From: Austropuccinia psidii
Lineage: Eukaryota; Basidiomycota; Pucciniomycetes; Pucciniales; Sphaerophragmiaceae
Length of the DNA stretch: 64,000 nucleotides
NCBI GenBank assembly: GCA_023105745.1
Contig: JALGQZ010000013.1
Location: 9,109,105 to 9,173,104 of the forward strand
Direction: 5' to 3'
This document shows positions 1 to 11,391 of the stretch, one piece after another; position 1 is the stretch's first letter; every line of letters starts with the position of its first letter. A program made the position numbers and the translations under genes. The notes beneath the pieces are model-generated. The model did not search any database. It saw nothing but the letters and a program-made list of their open reading frames with translations, and was not told where the DNA came from.

Positions 1-715
1 ATGGTCATAACTTTGTCAGTTTTTGAGATATCAAGCTCAAAGTTGGTTCATTGAATAGCCCTGTATGAGCTCTACACAATGATACCCAACTTGACATGGT
101 TATCATTGAATATGACAAAGTTATCCCATGTACAAGTATTTTTGTATATTGGCGTGGTCTGGTCAAAAGCTGTATTAAGCTTGTTTGGCCCATAACTTCT
201 GTTGTAGTTGAGCTATGAGGAAATGGATGGCACCATCAGATAGCCCTGATTGTGCTATTTCCAAAAAGACCCCACTTTAAGTATCTCACACTAAAACTGT
301 AAAAGTTAGATGAGAGGTGAATGTTTTGTTCACCCTTATTTGGTCTGAATTTGACCATAACTCAAGTAATACTGGTGCTAGCTCAGTTTGGCTGGCACCA
401 TTGGATAGCCCTGGTTTAGCGCTTCATTTTGAATACCCATTTGATGGGGTTAAGCCTCTCCTTCTGGATTTTAGATGAGAGGTGAAAATTAAGGTTTATG
501 CTCAGCAATGACTTTGAGCAGGAATAACTTTGTTATTTCTTGTCCTATGGTGATGGGACTTATATTTTCAGAAAGGGGTGCGTTTCCTCTTTCTTTTGAT
601 ACCTTCTGAGCTAATTTGGCTCAGCTCCATGTTTTGGTGGTATCTTGGCTATACCATTGGTTTATGGTATTTTGGCTGTCATGCTTGTGCTCTGGTTTTG
701 AGTCACAGGCTGACA
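1..715 (-). repeat. R1 3' LTR (truncated by window edge)
   Basis: This matches the terminal 715 bp of the 5' LTR at 8248-8962 without gaps and ends in the same CTGACA. On the minus strand it is the beginning of the 3' LTR. The remaining roughly 710 bp lie outside the window. Confidence 0.93.
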
Positions 716-736
716 TACCCTCCCTCTAAAAAAGGC
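716..736 (-). other. R1 polypurine tract
   Basis: On the minus strand a purine run (AGAGGGAGGGTA) directly precedes the TGTCAG start of the 3' LTR. This is the expected position for plus-strand DNA priming. Confidence 0.75.
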
Positions 737-3700
737 TCATCCTTGATGAGACTGTTCAGTCCTCCTAGAGGCTCTGAATCTCCTTAAATGAAGGTTCCCA
801 TCTGGTATGGCATCCTCTGCCAACCATTTGTCTTTGTCAGCTGTCTGGTTCTTGAATCTGACTAGATATTGTCTCTGATCTTTCCCATTAAGTCTGATTT
901 TTCTGGCCCTGATGATTTTACTCACAGGTCCAGGAGAGTCTTCTACTTCCACTATTTCTGGTGGAGTGGTGTTCTTCTTCCTGGAGGGGAATTTATCCTC
1001 CTCTGTTTGGAAGTATGGTTTCACCAGGCTCACTGGGAAGACTGGGTGTTTCCTAGAGAATTCCTCAGTGAGCTTGACCTCTACTGCATTCTTCCCTATC
1101 AACTTAATGATAGTGAAGGGCCCTACAAATGAGTCTCTCATTTTCTTGGGTCCTTTGAGATTGTTAAAGTTCAGTGTAGACACTAACACCTGGTCCCCTT
1201 CCTTGAAGTCAGGTTCCATATGTGATTTGTCCCACCTTTGCTTATTATACTCTTTGGCCTCAGCTATGCATTTGGCAGCAGTATCACAGGCTTTCTTCCA
1301 CATATCATGGAAGTCTTTGGCTGTGGGGTGGATGGTCAGAAGGTTTTTCTTCAAGTGATCCACAGGTAACATGGGATTCCACCCTTTCTCTACCAGTGCA
1401 GGTGTTTTTCCTGTAGTAGAGTGTTGGCTTGTGTTATAAGCCAGTTGGACTGCTGGTAAGAGGGTGACCCAATCATGGGTATATCCCTCATGGTCCTTGT
1501 ATTCCCTGCCATAGGCACAGAACCTCCTGAGGATGTCCTCCATTGTTTGGATCATCCTCTCAGCTAGGCCATCTGTTTGTGGATGGTAATCTGTGGAAAA
1601 AGCAAGCTTGGTGCCTAGCATGTCATATAAATTGGTCCGAAATTCAGATGTGAATTTTGGGTCCCTATCACTAATTATGATCTTAGGGACTCCACAGGTG
1701 GATATGATGTTATTCCAAAATAACAGAGCAGTGTCCATGGCTGTGTCCTCTTTATGGAATGGTAGACATCTCATGCTCTTGCTGAACCTATCAACTATGA
1801 TTAGGCAGGCATTGTAGTTTTCTTTGCCTCCTGGGACAAGTCCTGTGACCCAGTCCATGTTGATGGTTTCCCATGGGTGTTTGGGTTCTTCTATGTGTTG
1901 AAGTAACCCATATTTCTTCCCATGTTTTCTATTTGCCTTTTGGCATCTTTCACAAGTGTTGATGTATTCACTCAACTCTTGCTCCCACTTGGGCCACCAA
2001 GCTGTGCTTGCTACCCTCTCTTTAGTCCTGTCCTCACTCATGTGTCCCATATAGGGGCAATCATGGCATTCCTGCAGGATTAAAGAGATGTGGTTTCTGT
2101 CTATCACTGTGAGTGCACTGGTGTGCTTTTCTCTGTGATAAATCAGGCCATCTATAAGGAAGAATTTATTGTCCTTATAGGCCCTCAACCAGGGTTCCTC
2201 CAGCTGGGTTTCCAGTTCTGGGCTCCTGTATTTTTGTTGAAGGAGTTGGAGTAGTATGCTACACTGTTTGTGTTTAGCATAAGATTTCAGTACTGCATTG
2301 AAAAATTCATTGTGCAGTTCTGAGGAACTTATTCCCAGTATGGGGGTTTCTGTCCCTTCTGAATCAGTGTTTCCACTGTCAAGGGTACCACTCCCTGGTG
2401 CCCATTCAGAGAATCTGAAGTTCTTCTTCCTGTCTATTTCCATAAATTGGATAGGAATTTTTGCGGCAACTTCAGGGTCATAAGCTGGATTGCTTTTGAC
2501 ATTGTCCAGTGGCCATCTTCTAAGGCCATCTGCATTGGTATGGCTTTTACCTTCCTTGTATATGATGGTCATGTTCCCTCTATACTCCTGGATGGCTATT
2601 TGCCATCTCAGCATGTGTCTATTGGTAGTCTTCATGTTTAGTAAAGACTTCAAGGCTGTGCAGTCTGTGTAGACTTCAAAGACTGCACCCTCCAAATAAT
2701 AATGGAGTTTTTCTAGAGCCCAGACTAGACATAGACATTCTGTCTGGGTGGCCCCATACCTGGCTTCTGAATCTTTCAGCTGCCTGGAGATGTAACATAT
2801 TACACCTTCTCTTGGTTCACCATCCACAATTTGTCTTTGGTGAAGGGCTGCTCCTAGGCCTTGACTGCATGCTGCATCTATATATAACTTGAATGGTAGT
2901 TCAAAGTCAGGTAAGATAAGCACAGGTGCATTAGTGAGTTCATATTTGATCCTCTCATATGCATCCCTTCTTTCCTTGGTAATTTCAAAAACTACATCCT
3001 TTGAGCATAACTTGTATAAACTACTAGTTATGTGGGCAAAGTTTTTGATGTGATTTCTATAGTAGCTGGCAAACCCAAGGAAAGATTGCATCTCTTTGAT
3101 GTTCTTTGGTACTGGCTTTTGCAGTACTGCTGCTACTTTGTTCTGGTCAATTGCCAGACTAAGGCCTGAGACTTTATGTCCTAGAGCTAGTAGCTCTTGT
3201 TGGGCAAAATTACACTGTTTAAGTGAAATTTTCAGATTGATGGGTGTACATTTACTTAGCACTCTGTCTATGTATTGTACATGGTCTTCCCATGTTTCTG
3301 AGTATATAATGATATCATCAATATATACTACCATCCAGCCTTCCATTATTTCTTCTTGAAATATGGTGTCCATCATCCTTTGGAAGTGGGCTGGTGCATT
3401 CTTGATGCCAAATGGCATCCTGGTGTACTCATATATGCCCATATGGCATATAATTCTGAGTAATTTCATGGAGTTTGGTTTAACTCCATTTTGGTGGAAG
3501 CCCTTCATACAATCCATCTTGGTTATGTATTTGGCTTTGGCTAATTTATCCAAGGCATGAGGTATCCTTGGTATGGGATACCTGTCTGCTTTTGTGTAGT
3601 TGTTCAGGGCTCTGAAGTCTCCACCCAATCTAGACTTGCCATCATGCCAGGTGATTAGGACGGGAGTGGTGATTTCCACTATTTCATTATGTCCAATCTT

Positions 3701-4144
3701 CCTAATGACATCCATGTCCAGGAGTTCATTGATATGTTTCTCAATCTCTTTCCTGGTCTCCAGACTTGCTGGGTAAGGAGGTCTCCTTAAAATGGGTGGA
3801 TAAGGCCTCTCCACATCCAGATATAGTTCTATATCATGGCCTTTGATCTTGACTAATGGTTCTTCACCAATGGCAAATGCTGGTCTATTCTTCCTCAGCA
3901 TCTTCTGTAAACTTAGCTTTTGTTTACTGGTGAGGGTAGTGCTAAACTGTCCCTCTCTGAATTCTTTCAGAAGTTCTTCCAGTGGGTCCTGAGAAGATAT
4001 CTGGTATATATCAAGAGAAAATTTCTTTTCCTTATTAGTACCAATGGTAATATGCCTGTTTTTACTGTTGTAAATATCTATGCCATACATCCTCTGGTAA
4101 TCTGTTCCCAGTAAAAACCCTTGGATGTGGGCATCTTCAAGCAC
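737..4144 (-). CDS. pol: R1 Pol: reverse transcriptase, RNase H, integrase, chromodomain
   Basis: About 1135 residues. The RT domain (about 130-360) has an intact YIDD at 274-277. The RNase H acidic residues are D423, E469 and D494. The integrase zinc-binding HHCC set is H694, H701, C731 and C734, and the integrase triad is D763, D826 and E862. A C-terminal chromodomain (about 1085-1130) follows and probably directs insertion to modified chromatin. The frame is uninterrupted. Its first codon is GTG (4142-4144). The frame is open back to a TAA near 4169 and overlaps the Gag stop by about 25 nt in the -1 frame, so expression by -1 frameshifting or termination-reinitiation is likely. I see no classical slippery heptamer in the overlap. 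All catalytic residues are present, so the enzyme could be active. Confidence 0.93.
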   Translation of the reverse strand: MLEDAHIQGFLLGTDYQRMYGIDIYNSKNRHITIGTNKEKKFSLDIYQISSQDPLEELLKEFREGQFSTTLTSKQKLSLQKMLRKNRPAFAIGEEPLVKIKGHDIELYLDVERPYPPILRRPPYPASLETRKEIEKHINELLDMDVIRKIGHNEIVEITTPVLITWHDGKSRLGGDFRALNNYTKADRYPIPRIPHALDKLAKAKYITKMDCMKGFHQNGVKPNSMKLLRIICHMGIYEYTRMPFGIKNAPAHFQRMMDTIFQEEIMEGWMVVYIDDIIIYSETWEDHVQYIDRVLSKCTPINLKISLKQCNFAQQELLALGHKVSGLSLAIDQNKVAAVLQKPVPKNIKEMQSFLGFASYYRNHIKNFAHITSSLYKLCSKDVVFEITKERRDAYERIKYELTNAPVLILPDFELPFKLYIDAACSQGLGAALHQRQIVDGEPREGVICYISRQLKDSEARYGATQTECLCLVWALEKLHYYLEGAVFEVYTDCTALKSLLNMKTTNRHMLRWQIAIQEYRGNMTIIYKEGKSHTNADGLRRWPLDNVKSNPAYDPEVAAKIPIQFMEIDRKKNFRFSEWAPGSGTLDSGNTDSEGTETPILGISSSELHNEFFNAVLKSYAKHKQCSILLQLLQQKYRSPELETQLEEPWLRAYKDNKFFLIDGLIYHREKHTSALTVIDRNHISLILQECHDCPYMGHMSEDRTKERVASTAWWPKWEQELSEYINTCERCQKANRKHGKKYGLLQHIEEPKHPWETINMDWVTGLVPGGKENYNACLIIVDRFSKSMRCLPFHKEDTAMDTALLFWNNIISTCGVPKIIISDRDPKFTSEFRTNLYDMLGTKLAFSTDYHPQTDGLAERMIQTMEDILRRFCAYGREYKDHEGYTHDWVTLLPAVQLAYNTSQHSTTGKTPALVEKGWNPMLPVDHLKKNLLTIHPTAKDFHDMWKKACDTAAKCIAEAKEYNKQRWDKSHMEPDFKEGDQVLVSTLNFNNLKGPKKMRDSFVGPFTIIKLIGKNAVEVKLTEEFSRKHPVFPVSLVKPYFQTEEDKFPSRKKNTTPPEIVEVEDSPGPVSKIIRARKIRLNGKDQRQYLVRFKNQTADKDKWLAEDAIPDGNLHLRRFRASRRTEQSHQG

Positions 4145-6591
4145 TACACTGGGTTGAGTCTGATATTACCTTTCCTGTGGGGTATGATTATCTCTTTGAT
4201 AATTGTCCCAATTGAGGTCATCTTTCCAGATGCACTCTTAAAGTTCTTTGCCCTGGTGGGCAAGAGTTCTTTTTCCCAGTTTGGGAAGTGGTTATCCAGA
4301 TAATTTCTGGCCACTATGGAGCAGTGTGCTCCACTGCCAATGATCAGTGGGTGCTGAGCATTGTCAATACATACAGTCATTTTTGTGGCTGTTCCATGTA
4401 TATATACCATTCCTTTGGTTGGTGTGACTAGGAATGTTTGTGCATCTTGTGTGTGTTTGCACAAGTTCTTGTTGGCAGTGTCTTGTGGAATGCCTGCTTC
4501 CAACTGTATATCCTGGATTTCTAGTGGGGTTTCCTCTTGGTATTCCACTAGAAATTCCTCTCTTGGGTCTTGATACTCATCAGATGGTTCTCTGATGGCA
4601 TCTCCCATAGAGTCTGATTCAGAATCCTCTGTTGGGGGTTCTTCTTCAGGGACTTTCTCTATAGCATAGACTTTCCTCTTTGCTTTGGGACAGTTGTTGG
4701 CATAGTGGTCTGTTGAACCACAATTGTGACAAGAATTCTTCTTCTTTGCCACTTCTGCCACTTTTTCTCTGGGTTTGTCTTTAAACTCCACCCTGAAAGG
4801 CTGTTTCTCTTTGAAACTGTTGCTTCTATATGAGGTGAATTTCCCTATATTAGTCCTTTTCCTTATGTCTTGTAAGGTATTGGCTATATCATCTAGAGTG
4901 CAATTTTGGTTGCATCTGCACTTTACTGCATGCTCTAGTTCTCCTGGCAGTTGTGTCAGAAGTTTTTGATTCCTCATTTGAATGTTCATTTGAGGATCAA
5001 TGGCTTTAAGTCTTTTAGACTGTCTAAGACACCACTCATATGGATCTTTGTCCACAGAGTATTTGTAATTTTCAAATGACATTGTCTTTTGCCATATCCA
5101 AGTTCCATTACTGTACTTTTGGATTATTTGACTCTTCCACCATGGCCAATTTCTTCTTCCATGGATTTCTTTCATTTCTGTGTACCATATACTTGCATGA
5201 CCTTTAAATGCAGTATTCAGTCTAGCAGTAATCCAGTAATCTGGTATGCTTGGTACATCAATGAAGAGTCCATCAATATAATCTATGAGTTCCATATGAT
5301 CATATTCTCCTGATCCAGAGAATTTGGGCCAGCTTGAGGCCTCAGGAAGCTGTTTCAAGGCTTCCTTCTCTGAATAAGACATGCCATCTCCATCCTGGTA
5401 TTGTGATAGAGATCTTGCCTTATTCAACAACATGGCATCTGGTTTGATGTCATCTGGTTGATATGGATTCTCCATAGCTTGGCCTTGTGGTTGGGGCTTT
5501 AAGCTATGGTAGGCATCAAACAATTTGTTGATGTCTTGGTTCAGACACTCCCTGTCCCTGCTACTATGGTGTTGTTCTTCAGAGACTTGGTTCAGTCTCT
5601 TGTTGGTTTCTTCAGAGGCTTTGCTCAGTTGAGCATATCCTTCCTGAAGGTTTTTAACTATCTGCTCCAATGAGGCTTGAGTTTTTCTCATCCTCTCTTG
5701 GGCAGCTGCAAATTCTGTAGCCTGCTTTGCAGATTGCTCAGCATATTGGGACATTTGTAACCACAGTGTGTCACTGTTGATGTTACTCTCAGATGTGATA
5801 ATGTTATTTTCAGTCTGAGTGGGGGTAATGTTTCTATTACTAGGACTACTGATTCTAGAGTGGTTTACAACTACTTCTGGTTCTTGTGTACTTCTTTTAC
5901 CAAATCCAACAGCTTCTGGATCATGGGGTCTGACTCTTTCCTCCTCTGGTTGAAGGAGGCTTTGTTCTTGCCCTTGTTGCCTTGTCTTCTCCTGGAAACT
6001 TCCTGGAATTGTGAAGAATGGTGACTCTTGGCCACTGATCTGCTGGTTTCTGAATGGTGTGAAGCCACTGGAGAGCTGATTTGGCATGCTCCTTGTGAAC
6101 CTGAAGGAATCTGAGTAGGCCCTGTCTGGGTTAACTGTTCTTCTATAGCTTGGATAGTGGCTTGATTCTCCCTTATCCTCTGTGCCCTTGCCTCCAGGAG
6201 TCTGTGCTGCCTGGTAGGATTCCAACCCTTGGTGATTACCATAAGGTCTTTGAAGTCTATCTCTTTGAGACAGATCTTCTGGCAACTTGATCCCAGTTCT
6301 GCCCAGTGAGTTGCTAGGTTGAACCTCTTGTTGTCCATGCTCCATTGAAACAAATCTTTGAGGAGTTGGTGGATTTGAAGAACTTGATCCATATCCTTCC
6401 AGTCCTCTGGTTTGAGGTTTCTGTTGAATTGGAGTGTGAATGGCAAGGTTGATATTATCTCCCTCATTGTTTTGCCATCCACCACTGTGTCCAATGTGTC
6501 TTCTTTCAGGTCTTCTGGTTCTAGACATTCCTGCTCTATCCTCTGGCTGGTTCCTTTGGAAGCCAAGGTCTCTGAGGTATGCAGGGTACAT
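4144..6591 (-). CDS. gag: R1 Gag-protease polyprotein (protease active site altered)
   Basis: The open frame is 815 codons. The convincing Gag part is the C-terminal two thirds: a coiled-coil-like Gln/Glu-rich stretch (about 270-370), a capsid-like domain rich in Trp (about 410-600), a CX2CX4HX4C zinc knuckle ([14 protein letters not shown], near 620) and an aspartic protease region near 748. The protease motif reads GSGA where D-S/T-G-A is expected, so the catalytic Asp is replaced by Gly (a single-base change) and this copy's protease is probably dead. The first 240 codons overlap a spliced ORF in another frame (5871-6940) that is better conserved, so the true Gag start may lie further in. 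The stop at the Pol junction is TAG. Confidence 0.85.
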   Translation of the reverse strand: MYPAYLRDLGFQRNQPEDRAGMSRTRRPERRHIGHSGGWQNNEGDNINLAIHTPIQQKPQTRGLEGYGSSSSNPPTPQRFVSMEHGQQEVQPSNSLGRTGIKLPEDLSQRDRLQRPYGNHQGLESYQAAQTPGGKGTEDKGESSHYPSYRRTVNPDRAYSDSFRFTRSMPNQLSSGFTPFRNQQISGQESPFFTIPGSFQEKTRQQGQEQSLLQPEEERVRPHDPEAVGFGKRSTQEPEVVVNHSRISSPSNRNITPTQTENNIITSESNINSDTLWLQMSQYAEQSAKQATEFAAAQERMRKTQASLEQIVKNLQEGYAQLSKASEETNKRLNQVSEEQHHSSRDRECLNQDINKLFDAYHSLKPQPQGQAMENPYQPDDIKPDAMLLNKARSLSQYQDGDGMSYSEKEALKQLPEASSWPKFSGSGEYDHMELIDYIDGLFIDVPSIPDYWITARLNTAFKGHASIWYTEMKEIHGRRNWPWWKSQIIQKYSNGTWIWQKTMSFENYKYSVDKDPYEWCLRQSKRLKAIDPQMNIQMRNQKLLTQLPGELEHAVKCRCNQNCTLDDIANTLQDIRKRTNIGKFTSYRSNSFKEKQPFRVEFKDKPREKVAEVAKKKNSCHNCGSTDHYANNCPKAKRKVYAIEKVPEEEPPTEDSESDSMGDAIREPSDEYQDPREEFLVEYQEETPLEIQDIQLEAGIPQDTANKNLCKHTQDAQTFLVTPTKGMVYIHGTATKMTVCIDNAQHPLIIGSGAHCSIVARNYLDNHFPNWEKELLPTRAKNFKSASGKMTSIGTIIKEIIIPHRKGNIRLNPV

Positions 6592-6940
6592 ATCAGTGTT
6601 TGCAAGCAGTCAAAAACTTTATGTTCTTAGGGTATTTACCTTTGACTGTGCCTTGTACAAATTTGTTATCTGCTGATTTGGGCAGTTTGCCTTTGGAGGT
6701 TACAACTGGGTTAATAATTGTAATCTTCCCTGTACAAGTGGTTAAGGTTGGTTTACCTTGTATTGAAGCAGAGTTTCGTGGTTTTCTACTCCTCTGAGTG
6801 GCTATTGGTGTCCACTTCTTGGCTGTAATGAGGCCTTCACTAAGCCTTTTTCCTTTACCCTTGCTGCCCTCTGGTTCTGAGGGTGTCACTGCTGTGTTGG
6901 CCTGTGACTGGGTTTCAAGTGGGATGTAGTTTTCTTCCAC
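5871..6940 (-). CDS. R1 spliced upstream ORF overlapping gag in another frame
   Basis: Exon 1 is 6940-6640 and exon 2 is 6571-5871, separated by a 68-nt intron (GTAAAT...CTCAG). Joining them gives 1002 nt in one frame, 333 residues plus stop. The product is basic and Ser/Thr-rich at the N terminus, with a central helical region carrying the sequence ITKGWNP and an RRRQGNKGK basic patch. The distantly related element R2 keeps the same frame (10996-11391: QIHQ, NGWNP, Lys-rich tail), so this frame, not the overlapping N-terminal part of the 815-codon ORF, appears to be under selection. I recall similar proteins in rust proteomes. The function is unknown; it could be a Gag N-terminal region or a separate structural or nucleic-acid-binding protein. 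Confidence 0.72.
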
Positions 6941-7514
6941 TGAATCAAGACAGGAAAAAGAGGGCTTATGTCAGTTAAGACTTCTTAAAAGGCTGGTTTT
7001 GCACGTCTAAGAATGGCCTCTGGGCTTGTATATTATTACAATATGCCCTTGTATGATGACAGTGTAATTGAATTAACAATTTCACGTCAAAAATACAGCT
7101 TATGGTGCCCTGTCACACTGTTTGTGTGCCAGTATCCCACAGATACACTTGTGGTTTTCAAGTGTGCTCTGTAAAAGTGGTTTGTATACAAGTGTTATTG
7201 AATTAACAATACACTTGACCACGCCTCAACTGATGGTTTTTCAGTCAGAGGTGTCCTTATTCAGTCAAGAATACAGGACTGTATTGATGGCTTATGTGTT
7301 TTTATATACAAAACACGCCAAAAATAATCAAATTCAGTGGGTATTAGCCACGTGAATAATACTCTTTAAAATATGAGTATGTATAAAAAGAATAAATATA
7401 TATAATATATATATTTAAACAAAGAAATTACGCCTAAAAAAGATAAAAACAATGGTTAATAAGTCATAAAAAAGAGAAAAGACTTACTTGTAAGGTCCAA
7501 AAAGTCAAAAAAAA
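6941..7514 (-). other. R1 untranslated leader
   Basis: No convincing ORF is present. The stretch is AT-rich with short microsatellite-like TATATA around 7396-7420. It lies between the primer-binding site and the first ATG at 6940. Confidence 0.6.
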
Positions 7515-7530
7515 CACGGCCAGGCCCCCA
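7515..7530 (-). other. R1 primer-binding site
   Basis: Three bases inside the 5' LTR, the minus strand reads TGGGGGCCTGGCCGTG. It starts with TGG, the complement of a tRNA CCA end. TGGGGGC is typical of a tRNA whose discriminator base is C, such as tRNA-Pro. The tRNA identity is inference. Confidence 0.7.
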
Positions 7531-7533
7531 AAA

Positions 7534-8962
7534 TGTCAGGATGATACTATGATAAAGGTATAACTAGGCTAATTACAACTTTAACTGTGTATGTGACATG
7601 GTAGAAAATGATTTTAAAAAAGGTTTATAAGGGTTTTATAATAAAATAAAAGGGTTCTACTATTGAGGAATAGTGGTGGTGAGCGCTATTGAGAACCCTG
7701 GGTGCAGGCTTTATCTGTTGGATTACAATAATAGAGTCTACAATAATTAAGATTATAATTATACCTGATTATTAACCAAGAGTAAAACTGTTTTTGACAG
7801 TTTACTATGTAGGTTATTCAAGAGCAGGATGATGAAAGGGTTTTGGCTGTGAAAAGCCCTCCTTTTATCCTGAAATTGAGGTGGAAAGGCTGCTAGACCT
7901 TTCCACGTAGAGGAAGTGAAGATTTTTCACTCTCAGGACAGGCTTGTGGTTTGCAAACAGCCTGTATACCCTGTATTGGGCTCAGATGTGGTTTTGAAAC
8001 CACATCTGGGCAGCTTTCACCAATACAGGGTGAAAATTTTCATCTGGGGACCTCACAGCCTGATTCTGACGTGTATGACGCGTAAAATGCTGTACAGAAA
8101 CTGTATGGGACCCCATAATTGACTGACATATGAGGTATTGAAGTAAAAACATGCTTCTTTGTCTATTTGACACCTCATATTCATGGTTATGGGATATTAT
8201 CCCATGGTAAGGCTGTATCTGACAGCAGGTGGGATTTTGACCTTAAAATGGTCATAACTTTGTCAGTTTTTGAGATATCAAGCTCAAAGTTGGTTCATTG
8301 AATAGCCCTGTATGAGCTCTACACAATGATACCCAACTTGACATGGTTATCATTGAATATGACAAAGTTATCCCATGTACAAGTATTTTTGTATATTGGC
8401 GTGGTCTGGTCAAAAGCTGTATTAAGCTTGTTTGGCCCATAGCTTCTGTTGTAGTTGAGCTATGAGGAAATGGATGGCACCATCAGATAGCCCTGATTGT
8501 GCTCTTTCCAAAAAGACCCCACCTTAAGTATCTCACACTAAAACTGTAAAAGTTAGATGAGAGGTGAATGTTTTGTTCACCCTTATTTGGTCTGAATTTG
8601 ACCATAACTCAAGTAATACTGGTGCTAGCTCAGTTTGGCTGGCACCATTGGATAGCCCTGGTTTAGAGCTTCATTTTGAATACCCATTTGATGGGGTTAA
8701 GCCTCTCCTTCTAGATTTTAGATGAGAGGTGAAAATTAAGGTTTATGCTCAGCAATGACTTTGAGCAGGAATAACTTTGTTATTTCTTGTCCTATGGTGA
8801 TGGGACTTATATTTTCAGAAAGGGGTGAGTTTCCTCTTTCTTTTGATACCTTCTGAGCTAATTTGGCTCAGTTCCATTTTTTGGTGGTATCTTGGCTATA
8901 CCATTGGTTTATGGTATTTTGGCTGTCATGCTTGTGCTCTGGTTTTAAGTCACAGGCTGACA
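7534..8962 (-). repeat. R1 5' LTR, 1429 bp
   Basis: Ends TGTCAG...CTGACA; its last 715 bp are repeated at 1-715. It contains a cluster of strong inverted repeats at 7938-8031. It should contain the element's promoter and polyadenylation signals, but I could not identify a convincing TATA box. Confidence 0.93.
7938..8031. other. Cluster of perfect inverted repeats in the R1 LTR
   Basis: There are three helices. A 12-bp perfect stem 7983-7994/7997-8008 has a 2-nt centre (CAGATGTGGTTT arms). An outer 12-bp stem 7968-7979/8020-8031 (ACCCTGTATTGG arms) encloses it. A neighbouring 7-bp stem is 7938-7944/7959-7965. Together they can fold as a long hairpin in the LTR transcript or as a DNA cruciform. 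Confidence 0.8.
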
Positions 8963-9850
8963 ATGACGCGTAGAATGCTGTACAGAAACTGTATGGGACC
9001 CCAGTATTGACTGACATATGAGGTATTGAAGTAAAAACATGCTTCTTTGTCTATTTGACACCTCATATTCATGGTTATGGGATATTATCCCATGGTAAGG
9101 CTGTATCTGACAGCAGGTGGGATTTTGACCTTAAAATGGTCATACCTCTGTCAGTTTTTGAGATATCGAGCTCAAAGTAGGTTCATTGAATAGCCCTGTA
9201 TGAGCTCTACACAATGGTACCCAACTTGACATGTTTATCATTAAACATGACAAAGTTATCCCATGTACAAGTATTTTTGTACATTGGCGTGGTCTGCTCA
9301 AAAGCTGTATTAAGCTTGTTTGGCCAATAACTTCTGTTGTAGTTGAGTTATGAGGAAATGGATGGCACCATCAGATAGCCCTGATTGTGCTCTTTCCAAA
9401 AAGACCCCACTTTAGGTATCTCACACTAAAACTGTAAAAGTTAGATGAGAGGTGAATGTTTTGTTCACCCTTATTTGGTCTGAATTTGACCATAACTCAA
9501 GTAATACTGGTGCTAGCTCAGTTTGGCTGGTACCATTGGATAGCCCTGGCTTAGAGCTTCATTTTGAATACCCATTTGATTTGGTTAAGCCTCTCCTTCT
9601 AGATTTTAGATGAGAGGTGAAAATTAAGGTTTATGCTCAGCAATAACTTTGAGCAGGAATAACTTTGTTATTTCTTGTCCTATGGTGATGGGACTTATAT
9701 TTTCAGGAAGAGGTTAGTTTCCTCTTTCTTTTGATACCTTCTGAGCTAATTTGGCTCAGTTCCATGTTTTGGTGGTATTTTGGCTATACCATTGGTTTAT
9801 GGTATTTTGGCTGTCATGCTTGTGCTCTGGTTTTGAGTCACAGGCTGACA
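8963..9850 (-). repeat. Older partial LTR of the R1 family
   Basis: This repeats 8075-8962 of the R1 LTR, including the CAGGCTGACA end, with visibly more mismatches than the two R1 LTRs have with each other. The simplest reading is that R1 inserted into an older family-1 LTR whose other half lies left of the window. That older LTR itself interrupts the 5' LTR of R2 at 9851. Confidence 0.85.
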
Positions 9851-9977
9851 ATAATTATAATAATTCTTTATCATTATCATTATTTTTATCTTATTTATTT
9901 CGCTTATAAGGCCATTCATAGTACAATAAGTAAAATATTAGTAATTTTTACTTATTGTTTCAGAGTCAAACCTTACA
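9851..9977 (+). repeat. R2 5' LTR remnant
   Basis: This corresponds to about 62210-62336 of the 3' LTR (shared stretches such as ATTCATAGTACAATAAG and ending GTCAAACCTTACA). The upstream part was displaced by insertion of an R1-family LTR at 9850/9851. Confidence 0.88.
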
Positions 9978-9979
9978 TT

Positions 9980-9990
9980 TGGGGGCCTGG
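9980..9990 (+). other. R2 primer-binding site
   Basis: TGGGGGCCTGG lies two bases after the LTR end. The same 11 bases form the R1 primer-binding site although the two LTRs are unrelated in sequence. Confidence 0.72.
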
Positions 9991-10697
9991 ATGTGATATA
10001 TACTCTAAAAGACCTTTAAAAAGATTTCAATTGGGTTTATCCAATAATAAATCATAATTATAATCATAAAATTATATAATAACTTTATATTTACAGATTT
10101 TAAAGGCTATTGAGGCATTTGGAAAGCAATTGTACTGTCTTACACATGGTTTTTCACATCCTTAGACTTGCAAGTACTTTCTTTGAGTGACTCTAGTGAT
10201 TAAAAAAGATATTTTGAAATTAAAAGAAATTTTATATTATAAATTAATTTCATAAAACAGAATCATATCCATTTTTATTTTATTCTTTAAAAATAAAAAC
10301 ATAAAAAATATTAAAAGCCAATAAAAAAGTTATTCTTATTCATTGTTATTAATTTCTTTATTCATTTCATTCTTCTAAAGATATAAAAGCAATTTTTACG
10401 TGGAAAATTGCCATATCTTACCAAAAATAACACTTCTTATATAAAAGAGTTATATTTATTTGTCTTTTTGAGTTTTTGAAGACAATCCGACAGAAAGCAA
10501 CCAAGCCACTGTTGAATGATTGGTGGAAAAAACTTGTCCAAGTTTCCCAACACCAATTGTTATTAATAAGAAGAAAGCTAAGAAATTAGACTTTCCAGGA
10601 CCCACTATTCAGGACTCTGAAGGTGAGTACCTCATTTATAAATTTCCATAAGAAGAATTCTTGTCCTGAAATCCTCTTATTTCTTATTTCTTAAACC
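9991..10697 (+). other. R2 leader, AT-rich, no ORF
   Basis: No coding potential is recognised. A consensus-like splice donor (GGTGAGTAC) at 10622-10630 lies shortly before the ORF0-like frame, in keeping with a spliced leader as in R1. Confidence 0.5.
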
Positions 10698-11391
10698 ATG
10701 ACTACCAGAAGAGGCTCCCAATACTCCATCCAATCATATGGAGCTGGACTCAGAGGTAGAATTGATTCCTCAAAAGGGAAAAGAAAGGGCAATATCCACA
10801 GTGGAACAGAATCCACACAAGGAAGTGCCCTATCCCAAACGCAAGTCCCAGAAATGCTCATGATATCTGAACCAGAGTTAGAACTAAGTATGAGTAACTC
10901 AAACAGGTACAAATCACATTCAGAGGGCTCATATAGACATTTACATGAGCCAGTACAAGCAGTACTACACAGTGTAAAAATACAAGGACTGGGAAATGTT
11001 GCCTCAAATACACCAAGGAGCGATGAACTCCTGGCACATCCTGAAAAAGTTCCTCACAGAGGAGGAGATAGTGGTATACTCCAATGGATGGAATCCACTG
11101 TCATCCAAGCCTCAATTCCAACAGATCAAGGAGTACCACTCCCAAAAGAGGGAGGAAAACAAGGAAGAAGCCCCAGTAGCTTCTACCAGAAAGCCTCAAG
11201 TCAACCAGCCTCCCCAAGAAGGGAATAAGAACAAGAAAAAGAATTTGAGGAAACTATATTCCCCAAGCTACAGGATTCCAAAAATACAAAAATATGCCAT
11301 GGACAAAGTCTTTAACATGGCCAGAAATTTGATGGAATTCAAAGACAAGGAGGAACAAAGAATGAGACAACCCCATTTCCCAAAGAAATAA
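10698..11391 (+). pseudogene. R2 counterpart of the R1 spliced upstream ORF
   Basis: Two overlapping frames are open (10698-11228 and 10996-11391). The second shares QIHQ, a VYSNGWNP sequence, and a Lys/Glu/Gln-rich tail with the R1 spliced ORF (5871-6940), so it is the likely conserved frame. The first frame has no similarity that I can see. The full-length product is not recoverable by eye, so I call it a remnant. Confidence 0.6.

Larger units (their letters stand above)
1..8962 (-). mobile_element. R1: Ty3/Gypsy chromovirus, nearly complete
   Basis: The element reads on the minus strand: 5' LTR 7534-8962, primer-binding site, spliced upstream ORF, Gag-protease, Pol, polypurine tract, 3' LTR (1-715, cut by the window edge). 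The LTR has TGTCAG...CTGACA ends. Over the 715 shared bases (1-715 against 8248-8962) I count about nine mismatches and no indels, so the insertion is fairly young. Pol ends with a chromodomain, which places it among the chromoviruses. It sits in an older LTR of its own family (8963-9850). The target duplication cannot be checked because the left end is outside the window. Confidence 0.93.

Noticed and set aside
737..4144. Plus-strand ORFs of 60-148 codons opposite R1 pol
   Set aside because: Antisense shadows of the Pol frame.
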